A DNA stretch of 64,000 nt from Mycolicibacterium tusciae JS617 (GCF_000243415.2 NZ_KI912270.1:2294001-2358000), one strand, 5' to 3'. Counted from the first letter of the stretch, positions 54,248-63,189 are shown. The notes: generated from the letters alone by a model not told the origin. A program made the numbers and translations.

Positions 54248-54811
54248 TCAGGCCACGGCGTCGGCAGCCAGGTACCGGTAAACCGTGGCGCGGGACACGC
54301 CGAGCATCTTCGCGATGTCGGTGGCGGTGATCCCCTTGCCCCGCAGACTGCGAGCCTTCGCGGCGTCAGCATCGTCGACCTTCCGTGGGCGTCCGCCCTT
54401 GCGACCGTTGGCCGCCGCTGCTGCTAGTCCCGCACGGGTGCGCTCGATCATGGTGTCGCGTTCGAGTTGAGCAAAGGCCGCCATGATGGTGAGCATCGCC
54501 TTCCCCATCGGACCGTTGGTGTGCAGGCCCTCGGTGATGCTGCGGAAGCCGATGCCGCGTGATGTCAGTTCGTCGACTACTGCGAGTACCTGTTGAGTAT
54601 TGCGCCCAAGCCGGTCGAGCTTCCAGACGGTTAGAACATCCCCTTCGCGGAGGTGGTCAAGGCAGGCGTCGAGTTGCGGACGGCTAGCGGTCGACCCGCT
54701 GATGCCTTGGTCGGTGAAGATACGGGCGGCACCGGCGTGCTTGAGAGCGTCGAGCTGCAGCCGGGGGTTCTGATCTGTCGTCGACACCCTCGCGTAGCCA
54801 ATGATGGCCAT
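54248..54811 (-). CDS. serine recombinase, TnpR/Hin resolvase-invertase family
   Basis: A 187-residue small serine recombinase: GYARVST with catalytic Ser10, LDRLGRNTQQVL, the conserved E helix GKAMLTIMAAFAQLERDTMIERTRAGL, and a C-terminal HTH (GITATDIAKMLGVSRATVYRYLA). It would cut and rejoin DNA at a short inverted-repeat site. No transposase lies nearby, and its upstream region holds res-like repeats, so it may be a resolution module, a transposon remnant, or a switch for flanking defence genes. Confidence 0.92.
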   Translation of the reverse strand: MAIIGYARVSTTDQNPRLQLDALKHAGAARIFTDQGISGSTASRPQLDACLDHLREGDVLTVWKLDRLGRNTQQVLAVVDELTSRGIGFRSITEGLHTNGPMGKAMLTIMAAFAQLERDTMIERTRAGLAAAAANGRKGGRPRKVDDADAAKARSLRGKGITATDIAKMLGVSRATVYRYLAADAVA

Positions 54812-54818
54812 GGTTGCT

Positions 54819-54875
54819 CCTGTCTCATAATCCCGTCGCCTAGCCCGGTTATGAGAATACCGGTTATGAGACAGG
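54819..54875. repeat. res-like inverted repeat upstream of the recombinase
   Basis: CCTGTCTCATAA (54819-54830) and its exact complement (54864-54875) flank a third partial copy (GGTTATGAGA, 54848-54857). Spacing and position, directly upstream of the recombinase start, fit binding sites of a resolvase. Further GAGACA or TGTCTC cores occur at about 54933 and 54963 and may be additional subsites. Confidence 0.65.
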
Positions 54876-55335
54876 TTTTCAAGACAGCGGGCGGTTTCGT
54901 TGCACCTGGACGCCGCACGAAGACGCGAGGTGTTGTCTCAGTCGCAAGAACCCATCGTTTTCGAGACAGGGATACTGCGTCCGTGGCGGCTCGATTTGAG
55001 ATATGCCCGACCCGAGTGCAGGAGCGCCGAAGGTGGCCGCACCTCAACAATGCCGGAGCGCCTCAGCGCAATGTTCGATCAATAGGTGTTGGAGCCTCTG
55101 CGCGCGCCCTACGTGCAACACGTCCCTGATTGACCGCGGTGCGCCGAGGCAGGTCAACACGGTGCGCACCAGTCGGTACTTTCCCCGGTTGCTTAGGAAG
55201 CCGCAACCGCGGTCTGGTAGTAATAGCTCCGTCACGGCAAGGGCAGGACTCAACTTCGTCATTGCACCGAGCCACCGCTCGTGCCAGTACCGATTCTCCT
55301 CGGATAACAGCTGCTACGCAGGGAGGACGTAATTC
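54876..55335. other. non-coding region between recombinase and AAA+ gene
   Basis: About 460 bases with no confident gene. It carries extra TGTCTC/GAGACA cores (54930-54970) and, near the end, GGGAGGA serving the AAA+ start. A 72-codon minus-strand frame (55044-55262) is open but has no recognised feature. Confidence 0.4.
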
Positions 55336-57699
55336 GTGGACGTTAGCGACTATTTGGATCGCCGGTACTCTCTGGACCGAGCGATGGTCACAGAGGTTCA
55401 GTTACAGACAGATCGCGCGCTCGAAACCCTCCTCAAGACAAACCTTGGACAAGATGGGTGGCCATACTCTCTTACCGATGGCAACAGTCTCCAACGGGAT
55501 GAATTCTCGGAAAGCACTGCAGCGATGATTTTGCACGCAGTCGCGGTCGAGTACGGCGTAATTACCGATAGCGTTCTTGTCCCGCGAACTCAATCTGGCA
55601 TGGTCCGAACTGGCGATGGGAAGAAACGTAAACCAGAGGCCGTCTCTAAGCTGCTCCGCGACGGAGAGACCGTCAGTAAGCTGCTCCGCGACGGAACGAC
55701 AGCTCTTATAAAAGATTTTCCGAACGGCGACTATCTAACTTCTTCGAAGACGTGGGGGCACGATAGCCCGCTTACGTTGACGTGGGTTTATGAGCTACTC
55801 AAAGCAAATGTTACCGATGACACACAAGTTGGGCCCGTGCTCGCGCGGATCGCAACGCTAGCCGACCAGTGGATAAAGGTGCTTATCGACGATCCAGCAT
55901 CCATGGTGCTGAAATTCACACCGAACGGCGATGATTACCCAATTCCACACACATTTGTCCTCTTGCGAGCCTTGCAACTAACACAAGCCGTTCGCCCCGA
56001 ACGTCTTGCCGAATTGCAGTTGAAAAAGCTCCCCTCGGTCTTTCTCAACCAACTCCACACCGAGCTTTCTAACAGCGCAATACAAGATGGAGGGTTTGAT
56101 CCTGCTTGTCTAGTATTCGCGCTCGAAGGTTTATTGATCCTCAATCGCGATGCCATCACGGATTCTCTTTTGCAGCAAGTGGTCGACATCCTTGGTAAGG
56201 CACCCGCTGTCGTGACACACTGGCAACCAGTACGTCCTCTGGTTGTGAATAAGCGAGGGTTCACCCTTCTTCCTCAAAGTGTTGAAGTTGCTAATTCGTA
56301 TCTCCGAATTTGCGGCTTCGAGGAAGATAAGCGGAGGATTTCGCCGGAGCCACTGTTTACACGCAGCTTTGCCGCTCTACAGTCATACGCGGATTGGCTC
56401 TTGTCGCGGGTATATACCGTTCACATCGATATTGAAGCGAACGCTGCAGAGCTTCAAGGCTGGCAATCCGAGCACACGTATAAACCAGACATCCTGCACC
56501 TGTGGGCTACAAGTCAAGTTGTGCTGTTTTTGCAAGCTTACGGCGCGATGTTACAGCAACACATCGCCCACGCGGCGGGGGTAGCTGTGAATCTCGACTT
56601 CCGCCGCAAACAGAAGAAGTCGCCAAAAGAGGCTTCAGACGCGTGGGAGAAAGCAAAGCAGAAACGTGAGCCGCTACTAGGATTAACTGGCGCCTTTCAG
56701 GCGTACAACCGCGTCGACACACTAGTGGTGGCGCCGCGTAACGACACGTCCGGCGGCTCTCCATCATCATCGGCAAAGTACTCGATCCTTCTCTATGGAC
56801 CTCCCGGGACGGGGAAAACGTCGTTTTGCGAATCTCTCGCGGCAGCACTGCAGTACGACTTCGTATACGTATCGCCGAGCGATTTCATTCGCGGAGGCGA
56901 AGCTGGAGTCGAAGATCGGGCCAAACGCGTGTTTGAAGCGCTGCTTGAACAGTCCAACTGTGTAATACTTTTGGACGAAGTTGATCGGCTTCTTCTAGAT
57001 CGAGACAGCGTCGAGTACGCCCGCCAAGGCGATATGTTCCAATTTATGACGCCAAGCATGTTGACCAAGATTAATGATCTTCGGCAAAAGGAAACTTCCG
57101 TGTTAGTGATCGCGACCAACTACGCGGAACGTATCGACAGCGCCATCAAGCGACCGGGCCGCATCGACGAACAGATTGCGTTACTTCCTCCAAATCGTGA
57201 ACGGCGCGTGGAGATTATCATTGACTGCGCTAAAGATGTTGGGGTGACCTTCGACAGTACTGATATAGACGAAATTGCGAACAGGACGTCTCTCTACATC
57301 TACAAAGAACTCGAATATATTGTGCAGGCTGTAGCAAATAGAGGGTCGGGCACGTCCGAAAGCGAAGCAATCACCGAGATATTGGAGCAATTTGGCTCTC
57401 CAACTATCTCGTTGGAAAGTTACAACGGGAGGTTCCACCGGGCTGATGTTGTTGAGACCGACGGAGACCAAATTGATCCCGACTCGGGAAGTGACAAGTG
57501 GGTTCTCAAAGACCTTTTAAGCACGCCTTGGAAAGAGTTTGCTCTGTTGGCATACTTGCAGGCCGAGACGGACCCAGGAAATATTCCAGACTGGGCAGAA
57601 CCAGTACTCAAGGATATCTCGAACAGGCCTAAGTTCTTTAACCAGCTCGGTCCTATTATCTCGCCGTGGCTTAGAAGCTACGTCGACTCGCTGAGTTGA
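55336..57699 (+). CDS. AAA+ ATPase with long N-terminal domain
   Basis: A 787-residue protein. A ~430-residue N-terminal helical region of unknown family precedes an AAA+ module: YGPPGTGKTSF (Walker A, 487-497), VILLDEVDR (Walker B, about 542-550), VIATNYAERIDSAIKRPGRIDEQ (sensor 1 and arginine finger), then a small lid domain. It is closest in style to FtsH/Cdc48-type remodellers, without a protease. GTG 55336 follows GGGAGGA. Codon use is clearly AT-richer than the backbone. It converges on, and overlaps by 22 bases, the ATP-grasp gene; I suspect a joint function. Confidence 0.82.
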   Translation: MDVSDYLDRRYSLDRAMVTEVQLQTDRALETLLKTNLGQDGWPYSLTDGNSLQRDEFSESTAAMILHAVAVEYGVITDSVLVPRTQSGMVRTGDGKKRKPEAVSKLLRDGETVSKLLRDGTTALIKDFPNGDYLTSSKTWGHDSPLTLTWVYELLKANVTDDTQVGPVLARIATLADQWIKVLIDDPASMVLKFTPNGDDYPIPHTFVLLRALQLTQAVRPERLAELQLKKLPSVFLNQLHTELSNSAIQDGGFDPACLVFALEGLLILNRDAITDSLLQQVVDILGKAPAVVTHWQPVRPLVVNKRGFTLLPQSVEVANSYLRICGFEEDKRRISPEPLFTRSFAALQSYADWLLSRVYTVHIDIEANAAELQGWQSEHTYKPDILHLWATSQVVLFLQAYGAMLQQHIAHAAGVAVNLDFRRKQKKSPKEASDAWEKAKQKREPLLGLTGAFQAYNRVDTLVVAPRNDTSGGSPSSSAKYSILLYGPPGTGKTSFCESLAAALQYDFVYVSPSDFIRGGEAGVEDRAKRVFEALLEQSNCVILLDEVDRLLLDRDSVEYARQGDMFQFMTPSMLTKINDLRQKETSVLVIATNYAERIDSAIKRPGRIDEQIALLPPNRERRVEIIIDCAKDVGVTFDSTDIDEIANRTSLYIYKELEYIVQAVANRGSGTSESEAITEILEQFGSPTISLESYNGRFHRADVVETDGDQIDPDSGSDKWVLKDLLSTPWKEFALLAYLQAETDPGNIPDWAEPVLKDISNRPKFFNQLGPIISPWLRSYVDSLS
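55643..55702 (+). repeat. 30-bp in-frame tandem duplication inside the AAA+ gene
   Basis: Two adjacent 30-base units encode VSKLLRDGET and VSKLLRDGTT (about residues 103-122). The units differ at few positions, so this is a fairly recent slippage event that lengthens the N-terminal domain without breaking the frame. Confidence 0.85.
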
Positions 57700-59090
57700 G
57701 AACCATCATCGGGCGCTACGCTTCGGTCTGGAATTGGCGAGCGCTGCCTGATAGGTACCAAGGAATTCGATAGTAGTTCTCCGACATGAGACGTGATCCC
57801 AAAGTCGCCGACAATTTCAACTCCTTGGTGTTCTTCCTCAGCCTTCGCTAGGACACCACGCAGCGCTTCCAGCCCGTCACTTGTGTTGTACATCACCCAG
57901 GTAGCCGGATCGGTCCCCGCGCGAAGCACAGTAGTGGCGCCGGCAACCGCTTTGGCTCGATGCATTTGGAGAATCCAAACTTTCGCGCCGTCGTGAACCC
58001 ATTCAATCCGTACAACCCCGAGCTGCTTCCGGAGATCAGCAGTCACTTTTCGGACGTCCTCGATGATCTCTTGCGGTAGGGGCTCAGGAATATCTTTTCC
58101 CAGCATAAAGTCGTCGCCACGACCGGCGACACCTTCTACAATATCGATTTTGGAATTGTTGGCCGCTTTCGTAGCGCCGCTATAAGCCCCATTGACGCCT
58201 TCTTGAGCCAAAACAGATGCGACGATATGTTGCTCGCTGTCCTCATCGTTGAGAACTCGGAAGGGATCCGTCCAACCATATGTAGTCGTATACATTCCCG
58301 GCACCGGCTCTTTTGGAGCAGTCCGCATCCACCACTCGCCTGTCCCGGTCCGCCGACCAAATGAAAACGGGGCAACGTTTCTGGAAACCACCGTTGTGAA
58401 CGGCACGTTGTGCCCCAAAGCGTCGGCGAGAATTAATCCAAATGCTTTGTCGCCAATAAAGCGACTGAATCGGTTGGGCCAGACGATTTCAGAGCCGAAC
58501 TGGCCAGCAGCGTAATCGGACACCTCCCAGACAATTGCGTGTTCCCCCCGAGTTCCACACCGACGCGGATGGAGACTGAACTCCAACCTTGTGTTGAGAA
58601 GGTCACCAAAGTCGATGTCGAAACCGTAAATCGCCTGAAGTACATCGAATCCAATTTCGATGGGGAGTCTTGCTATGCCAGGCTTCTCGACTGCTCGGGG
58701 CGTGTCGCCGGGTGCAAATTCTACGATCCCCCCCGCCGCGACTCCAGATACTCCGCCGTCGTTGATATCGATTGTTTCATTGGCGATCGTGTACAAGCCT
58801 GAACGGGCAAGTTCGCGAATCAGTGCGGCGGCGTCATCCGCGTTCGAGATCCCATAGTGGAATGGGTTACCCGACGCGCGCGCTGCCGAGAACGATCGAA
58901 TGTTGATTGAGCCGCTTGTGCTGACTTGTATGAGATACGCAAGAACGTCTTCGAGAGCACCATCCAAACGGCTCGAGTCACGCACCGCGTGGTGTCGGAT
59001 CGTCGGGTCGCCGTCGCTGAAGCTGACAAATTGTGCCACGTTGTAGCTGCAGGCCAAATTAGCGAGGACATCATCCTTCAGATTCGTCAT
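57678..59090 (-). CDS. PEP-synthase/PPDK-like ATP-grasp domain protein
   Basis: A 470-residue protein. RFIGDKAFGLILADALGHNVPFTTVV resembles the IGGKgasLgel...VPpgFvv opening of PEP/pyruvate-binding (PPDK_N) ATP-grasp domains, and IDIVEGVAGRGDDFMLG with VRIEWVHDGAKVWILQMHRAKA (about 362-383) resembles the closing lobe that ends in ..QaRP. The phosphohistidine and PEP/TIM-barrel domains are absent, so it is not a full dikinase; it may phosphorylate or ligate another substrate. ATG 59090 overlaps the upstream stop as ATGA. Its last 22 bases overlap the convergent AAA+ gene. Confidence 0.6.
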   Translation of the reverse strand: MTNLKDDVLANLACSYNVAQFVSFSDGDPTIRHHAVRDSSRLDGALEDVLAYLIQVSTSGSINIRSFSAARASGNPFHYGISNADDAAALIRELARSGLYTIANETIDINDGGVSGVAAGGIVEFAPGDTPRAVEKPGIARLPIEIGFDVLQAIYGFDIDFGDLLNTRLEFSLHPRRCGTRGEHAIVWEVSDYAAGQFGSEIVWPNRFSRFIGDKAFGLILADALGHNVPFTTVVSRNVAPFSFGRRTGTGEWWMRTAPKEPVPGMYTTTYGWTDPFRVLNDEDSEQHIVASVLAQEGVNGAYSGATKAANNSKIDIVEGVAGRGDDFMLGKDIPEPLPQEIIEDVRKVTADLRKQLGVVRIEWVHDGAKVWILQMHRAKAVAGATTVLRAGTDPATWVMYNTSDGLEALRGVLAKAEEEHQGVEIVGDFGITSHVGELLSNSLVPIRQRSPIPDRSVAPDDGSQLSEST

Positions 59091-59713
59091 GAGCCCTGCT
59101 CCCGTTCACGCGCAGTCGTCGATATCGCTTGCTCGATGATGTGGCGCGCGGTCAACAACCCGCTGACCGCATGCCCCTCGTCTCGAAGCCGCCCGATCGC
59201 CTGTTCCGTCAACATAAGTGCGACGTTAGGCGGTAGCACCGACAAGTTTGCATCCAACGAAGTGGCCTCGGCATTCACCGCGGCGGCGTACTCCCTACAG
59301 CACCCCGTGCTGTACTCCCAGCCATCGTTGAACACCACGACGCCGACGTAGTCGGTGATGAGACGGGTCCAGAAGGCGTGAAAGTCGTCTTGGGTCCAGA
59401 AAGGCACATCAAGGCGGGTCGGATCGACGACCGTCTTATCGAAGCGACGCCGCACCGTGGCCACAAGTGCTTGGGCAGATGCTGTGTTTTTCGCGATTAC
59501 TTCGCGCGCGTGAGCCTGTCCGTACTCTGCCCCCGAATCGGGTAGGTACCCAGAGGCCAGGAGCCAGTCGTAAAAGCGTCTGCCCGTCGTAATCGGTGTA
59601 CTCACGTACATGACGCCCTTGCGTTCGAGTCCCAGACAGGCTCCGAACGAATCCAGCACGTCAGCCAGCCGGCTCGCGGATCCCAACAGGTCCGCTTCCG
59701 CCGCAGTCGACAA
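59087..59713 (-). CDS. nucleoside 2-deoxyribosyltransferase-like (DUF4406-like) protein
   Basis: From TTG 59713 (GAAGGGA just upstream) the product is 208 residues; a GTG at 59845 adds 44 Arg-rich residues that look like shadow coding. MYVSTPITTGRRFYDWLL (about 35-52) and VVVFNDGWEYSTGCCREY (about 125-142) match the first strand and the D-G-W-x3-x-G-C..E strand of the nucleoside deoxyribosyltransferase/DUF4406 fold, which cleaves or transfers N-glycosidic bonds. It is translationally coupled to the ATP-grasp gene. A nucleotide-cleaving toxin or signal-processing role is inference. Confidence 0.55.
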   Translation of the reverse strand: MSTAAEADLLGSASRLADVLDSFGACLGLERKGVMYVSTPITTGRRFYDWLLASGYLPDSGAEYGQAHAREVIAKNTASAQALVATVRRRFDKTVVDPTRLDVPFWTQDDFHAFWTRLITDYVGVVVFNDGWEYSTGCCREYAAAVNAEATSLDANLSVLPPNVALMLTEQAIGRLRDEGHAVSGLLTARHIIEQAISTTAREREQGS

Positions 59714-59916
59714 CTGGCCTATCCCTTCTGCGCCATGGCCATCATGCGAGTCAGGGTACCGCTCTGTCCGGAGCCGCGTTGTGCGATGACGGCCGCCGCG
59801 GCGGCGTGTCGCGCTTCGATGTTTTGGGCGACAAACGCTGGTCACCTCGGGCCGATTCGATTACTCGATGCTCTTACGATCACACGGCTCGAACTGCGGC
59901 TTCATCGCCTTGACGC

Positions 59917-61314
59917 TCAGAACGCACTGAATCCCAGCCGCTTTCTGAACTCCGCGAGTTCGCCGTAGGCGGGTGGCCTCACGGTCGGCACGGCAATCGC
60001 CTTTGTCGTTGGGTCATGCTCGGCGGCGTACGTTTCACACCACTGCAGCCACTCGATGGCTGCCGATCGCTCACCGCCATCGGTCATTGTCTCGACTCGT
60101 TCCGACAGCATGGCAAGGTATGCCCGCAATCGGCTGACGAGTTCCCACGCGTCGAGATCGGCAATGAGTCGATCGGCGAGCGCTTGTTGCCTGTACGCCT
60201 CTAGGGCGATCGCATCCTCGCGTTCTCGTCGTTCGCGAGCCGCAATCTGACGTTGTCGCTCAGCTTTCTTTCGCTCAGCGTCAAGCGCTGCCCAGTGTTC
60301 GAAGAGGGGGATGACGTCGCACAGGCGTGACTCCAGCCGCAGTTTTGTGGTGTCTTGCCATCCGACCTTGGAGTGGTACCCGCTGTCGGTGGCCATGGTG
60401 AGGTGGAGCCTGCCGGACTTCACGTAGTCATGCGTCGGAATGCGGTACCAGGTGTCGCGCTTGGCCTTCGCTAGCTCCGTCTCGGTCGCGACGTGCGGCA
60501 CCCGATCCTGCGGCTCTGAAAGCGATAGCGCGCACCGAATGTCGTTCACATCGAATACAAGGCATCCGATGATGCCGCCGACCTGTTCACCGTATCCGTA
60601 CTGACTCGGGCGCTTCGACACGCGCACCTTATGGCGACGCACCTCAGCTTCGCGGACCAGCGCATGCAGAAGTCGGTAGGTGCGCGGACGAAGCGAAGCG
60701 GCGATGTTGTCCAGGCGGTTGTCGCTCCTCAGTTCAGTGACGATCGGGTGCAGCTTGCTGATGCGCTGCGGCAGTGTCCCGCTTCTCCAGTTCCAAGCTG
60801 CACTTGAGAACCGCAGGACGATGGAGCCGGACTTAGCCCAGTCGTTCATGATGACTTGCGCGTCATCGGGGGCGATGTTCCGACCGTTGATGATCGATAC
60901 CAGGTGCTTGTAGTTGGTGCTGTCCTCGGACACGTCACGCTCCAGGACGCCTCCGGCATCGAGGATGTCCTTGACGAGTTGATGCGTTGGTTTCGTCGCG
61001 GCCGGTGCCGACGGTTTCGTCGGGCGCGGCGACGTAGCGGGCAACTGAGAGACGACCGGTGGCCGAGGTGGGCGAATGCGATGGAGCCGATGTCCGGGCG
61101 GGTAGTTGCCCGTCTTCAGGTAGTGCGAACCAGCCGGCGTAATCGACGCGGTCCAAATGCCGCCGCGCTTCGAGACCGTGATCAGGCCGCGCCATTCAAG
61201 AGCGCTTGCGGTCGTCTTGTGTGTGAAGTCTTTCCAGTGGCCCTCTGGACACCCGTCGCCTACCCAGCGCAACACGTCGATCTGCCGTTGGTTAAGTGGA
61301 GCATCAAGAGGCAC
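59917..61314 (-). CDS. hypothetical coiled-coil protein of the mobile element
   Basis: A 465-residue protein of no recognised family. An N-terminal winged-helix-like part (LNQRQIDVLRWVGDGCPEGHWKD ... SALEWRGLITVSKRGGIWTASITPAG) is followed by a Pro-rich linker, an alpha/beta middle and a charged coiled coil (about 345-395, ERKKAERQRQIAARERRERED). Similar winged-helix plus coiled-coil proteins are common cargo of actinobacterial integrative elements. Start GTG 61314. Confidence 0.65.
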   Translation of the reverse strand: MPLDAPLNQRQIDVLRWVGDGCPEGHWKDFTHKTTASALEWRGLITVSKRGGIWTASITPAGSHYLKTGNYPPGHRLHRIRPPRPPVVSQLPATSPRPTKPSAPAATKPTHQLVKDILDAGGVLERDVSEDSTNYKHLVSIINGRNIAPDDAQVIMNDWAKSGSIVLRFSSAAWNWRSGTLPQRISKLHPIVTELRSDNRLDNIAASLRPRTYRLLHALVREAEVRRHKVRVSKRPSQYGYGEQVGGIIGCLVFDVNDIRCALSLSEPQDRVPHVATETELAKAKRDTWYRIPTHDYVKSGRLHLTMATDSGYHSKVGWQDTTKLRLESRLCDVIPLFEHWAALDAERKKAERQRQIAARERREREDAIALEAYRQQALADRLIADLDAWELVSRLRAYLAMLSERVETMTDGGERSAAIEWLQWCETYAAEHDPTTKAIAVPTVRPPAYGELAEFRKRLGFSAF

Positions 61315-61515
61315 ATCGGTATTGGATCAGCCCCCGCAATCTCGCGCACGCGGAGTGGTCGACGAGAGCCTGCGAGATCGACTCCTGGTCCGCTACGGCA
61401 GGGATGCGCTCGAACCACGCAGTTTGGCCAGCGGCCCTCAACTGTGAACCAGCCGAGTGGGTGGGCGACCGTGCGCAACACCGCCCGGTCGCCCAACCAA
61501 GCCCTCGTTACGAAG
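61315..61515. other. intergenic spacer
   Basis: About 200 bases between two leftward genes; nothing distinctive is seen. Confidence 0.4.
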
Positions 61516-62079
61516 TCATGCCGGACGGCGTCGGATGGTGCGCCGTTTGGTCGGGCCATCGACGGTGTCGTGCGAATCCGCCGAGATCTCTGGGTCGATT
61601 GGTGATTGAATGTCTTGACGTATTTCTTCGAGCGCTCCACTACTGCCGCTGCATTCCAGCGTTGCCTGCGATCGGCGAAAGGCTTCGCGCGAACCGCCTT
61701 CGAGCACCAAGATGCGGTCGAATATCTGCTCGTACGGCTTGGGCGGTCCGAGTTCTACCTCAACGGCGTTCTTCGCCGCCAGGCCGGCCCGGTCGAGAGC
61801 GTCTCGAATCGCTGCAAGCTTGACGGAATCAGCCACGTTGCCGTCGGTCGCCATCCTCAACAGTTCGCAAGCCATTCGGTCGGCCGCCTCCTCAATGCGT
61901 TGCCGCGCTTTGCGCTTCACCTGAGGCGCCTTGGCGCCATGAAAGTCGCACACACTTGTTCCGCGGCGGGCAGCGTTCTTGCACTGGTCGCCGTTCTTCC
62001 TGTGCGCAGTGCATCGCCGCTCGGGGTGGGCACTTCGTGCCCACCGGTCGATAGGTTCGCGGTTCGATAGGTCAGTCAT
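61516..62079 (-). CDS. zinc-finger protein resembling phage terminase small subunit-associated proteins
   Basis: A 187-residue protein with an N-terminal Cys/His site C23-x9-C33-x10-C44-x2-H47 in RCTAHRKNGDQCKN and VCDFHGAKAPQV, a motif frequent in actinophage and satellite small-terminase-type or HGG-motif proteins. A helical region with EVELGPPKPYEQIFDRILVLE follows. ATG 62079 has AAGGAGG upstream; the longer frame from 62175 is rejected. It suggests the island derives from, or exploits, phage packaging. Confidence 0.65.
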   Translation of the reverse strand: MTDLSNREPIDRWARSAHPERRCTAHRKNGDQCKNAARRGTSVCDFHGAKAPQVKRKARQRIEEAADRMACELLRMATDGNVADSVKLAAIRDALDRAGLAAKNAVEVELGPPKPYEQIFDRILVLEGGSREAFRRSQATLECSGSSGALEEIRQDIQSPIDPEISADSHDTVDGPTKRRTIRRRPA

Positions 62080-62226
62080 TGTGGCCTCCTTCGGCAAGAC
62101 TTCCGCGAGTTCGCAACTCCACCTGAATGGACACCGGAGAGTTCCGCTGGCGCGATCAGCAGAAGCTCGAAGCATCTAAATCGCTTTGCCACCGAATACC
62201 TTCGAGAACGAGTCAGGAAGGTCGAG

Positions 62227-62246
62227 GTGTACAGCGTGTACCGAAT
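62227..62246. repeat. GTAC iterons, left pair
   Basis: GTGTACAGC followed by GTGTACCGA: two 9-base direct repeats with GTAC at 62229 and 62238. The same GTAC phase of nine recurs at 62353. Confidence 0.6.
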
Positions 62247-62352
62247 CCATGGTTTGGCTAATCCACCCTGGAGGTGACTCGCACGCGATTGACAATTTCC
62301 CTTTTGACCTGGTGAAGGGGGCCAGGCGGGTTGCACAATCTTATGCCCACAC

Positions 62353-62380
62353 GTACACGTAGTACACCGTGTACACGGTG
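62353..62380. repeat. GTACACNNN iterons and 16-bp palindrome
   Basis: Three tandem 9-mers (GTACACGTA, GTACACCGT, GTACACGGT) start at 62353, 62362 and 62371. The last two form the perfect palindrome CACCGTGTACACGGTG (62365-62380). It lies 25 bases after the primase-polymerase stop, in a spacer of about 325 bases that has no gene. It may be an origin, a Rep/Xis binding array or an operator. Confidence 0.7.
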
Positions 62381-62404
62381 ATAGCCGTCTGCCTAGTCCC
62401 ATAT

Positions 62405-63189
62405 TCATTGGTTACCAACGCCTTCCCCGGCCAGCCGCAGCAAGAAACCGCACGGGCCGCTGTTCTCTGACGGCAGCTTGTCGATGCGGCCGGTGTCGAC
62501 CAATAACTCCTCAGCCTTGTCAAATAGGAGGCGGTCGCGTTGGTGGATCGTCTTTCGTAACATGCTGCGAGAGAGCTCCCCTCCGTTGGCTTTCAACTTG
62601 CGCTCGATGTTGTGAGCGACTCGCTGTATCCGCTCCGCTTCCTCGCTCTGCACCACTTCGGTCTTGGCGATCTCGCGGATACCGTCCGCGCGGCCACGGG
62701 TCGCGTTCTCCGCGTAAACCTTCGAGCGCAATACATCAGCCACGCGACCGCGAGTTAGGTCAGATATGGCCATCACAATCCCAGCGAGCGACCAATCATC
62801 TTGGTTGATCTCATCCGTTCGGCCATCTAGCCACATCAATGCAGCCGCAACTTTCAAACGGCAAAGCAGCCGATGACCGTCCAGTGGGTCAACCTCGCCG
62901 CCGCGCAGCATTTCAACGCGGTGAGAGTCCACTGCCCGCCTTGCATCATCGGGCACCCCCAAAACCTGCAGTTCGATATCCGACACTCGAGCGTCGAGCA
63001 GACTTGGAGAAGACCCGCGGGCGGCAGCCCGTTGCTTTGGCCAGGCACCGAGGTGTCGCGGGGCAGGCAACTCCGGTAGGTCATTTGGCGCTTCAACGTC
63101 GCTGGTGGGCAACCACACGAAGCGCTGAGGTGTACCGCCATCAACATCGTCGAGCAGTGGCTTACCGCGACTGTCGCCTGCCAGGAGCA
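62405..63189 (-). pseudogene. 3' fragment of a primase-polymerase/helicase gene cut by an IS21 element
   Basis: The ~260 codons read GDSRGKPLLDDVDGGTPQRFVWLPTSD, then LDGHRLLCRLKVAAALMWLDGR and DDWSLAGIVMAISDLTRGRVAD, matching the C-terminal third of bifunctional primase/polymerase (PrimPol-AAA) proteins of actinobacterial plasmids and integrative elements. The N-terminal polymerase and ATPase parts are missing because IS21-like terminal DNA begins at about 63190. A hybrid frame continues to an ATG at 63283 inside the IS, so a truncated protein might still be made. Confidence 0.78.

Noticed and set aside
54248..54811. Complete Tn3-family transposon
   Set aside because: The recombinase and a res-like site are present, but there is no TnpA and no paired terminal inverted repeats around the region.
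55044..55262. 72-codon minus-strand frame upstream of the AAA+ gene
   Set aside because: No ribosome site and no recognisable feature; cannot be distinguished from chance.
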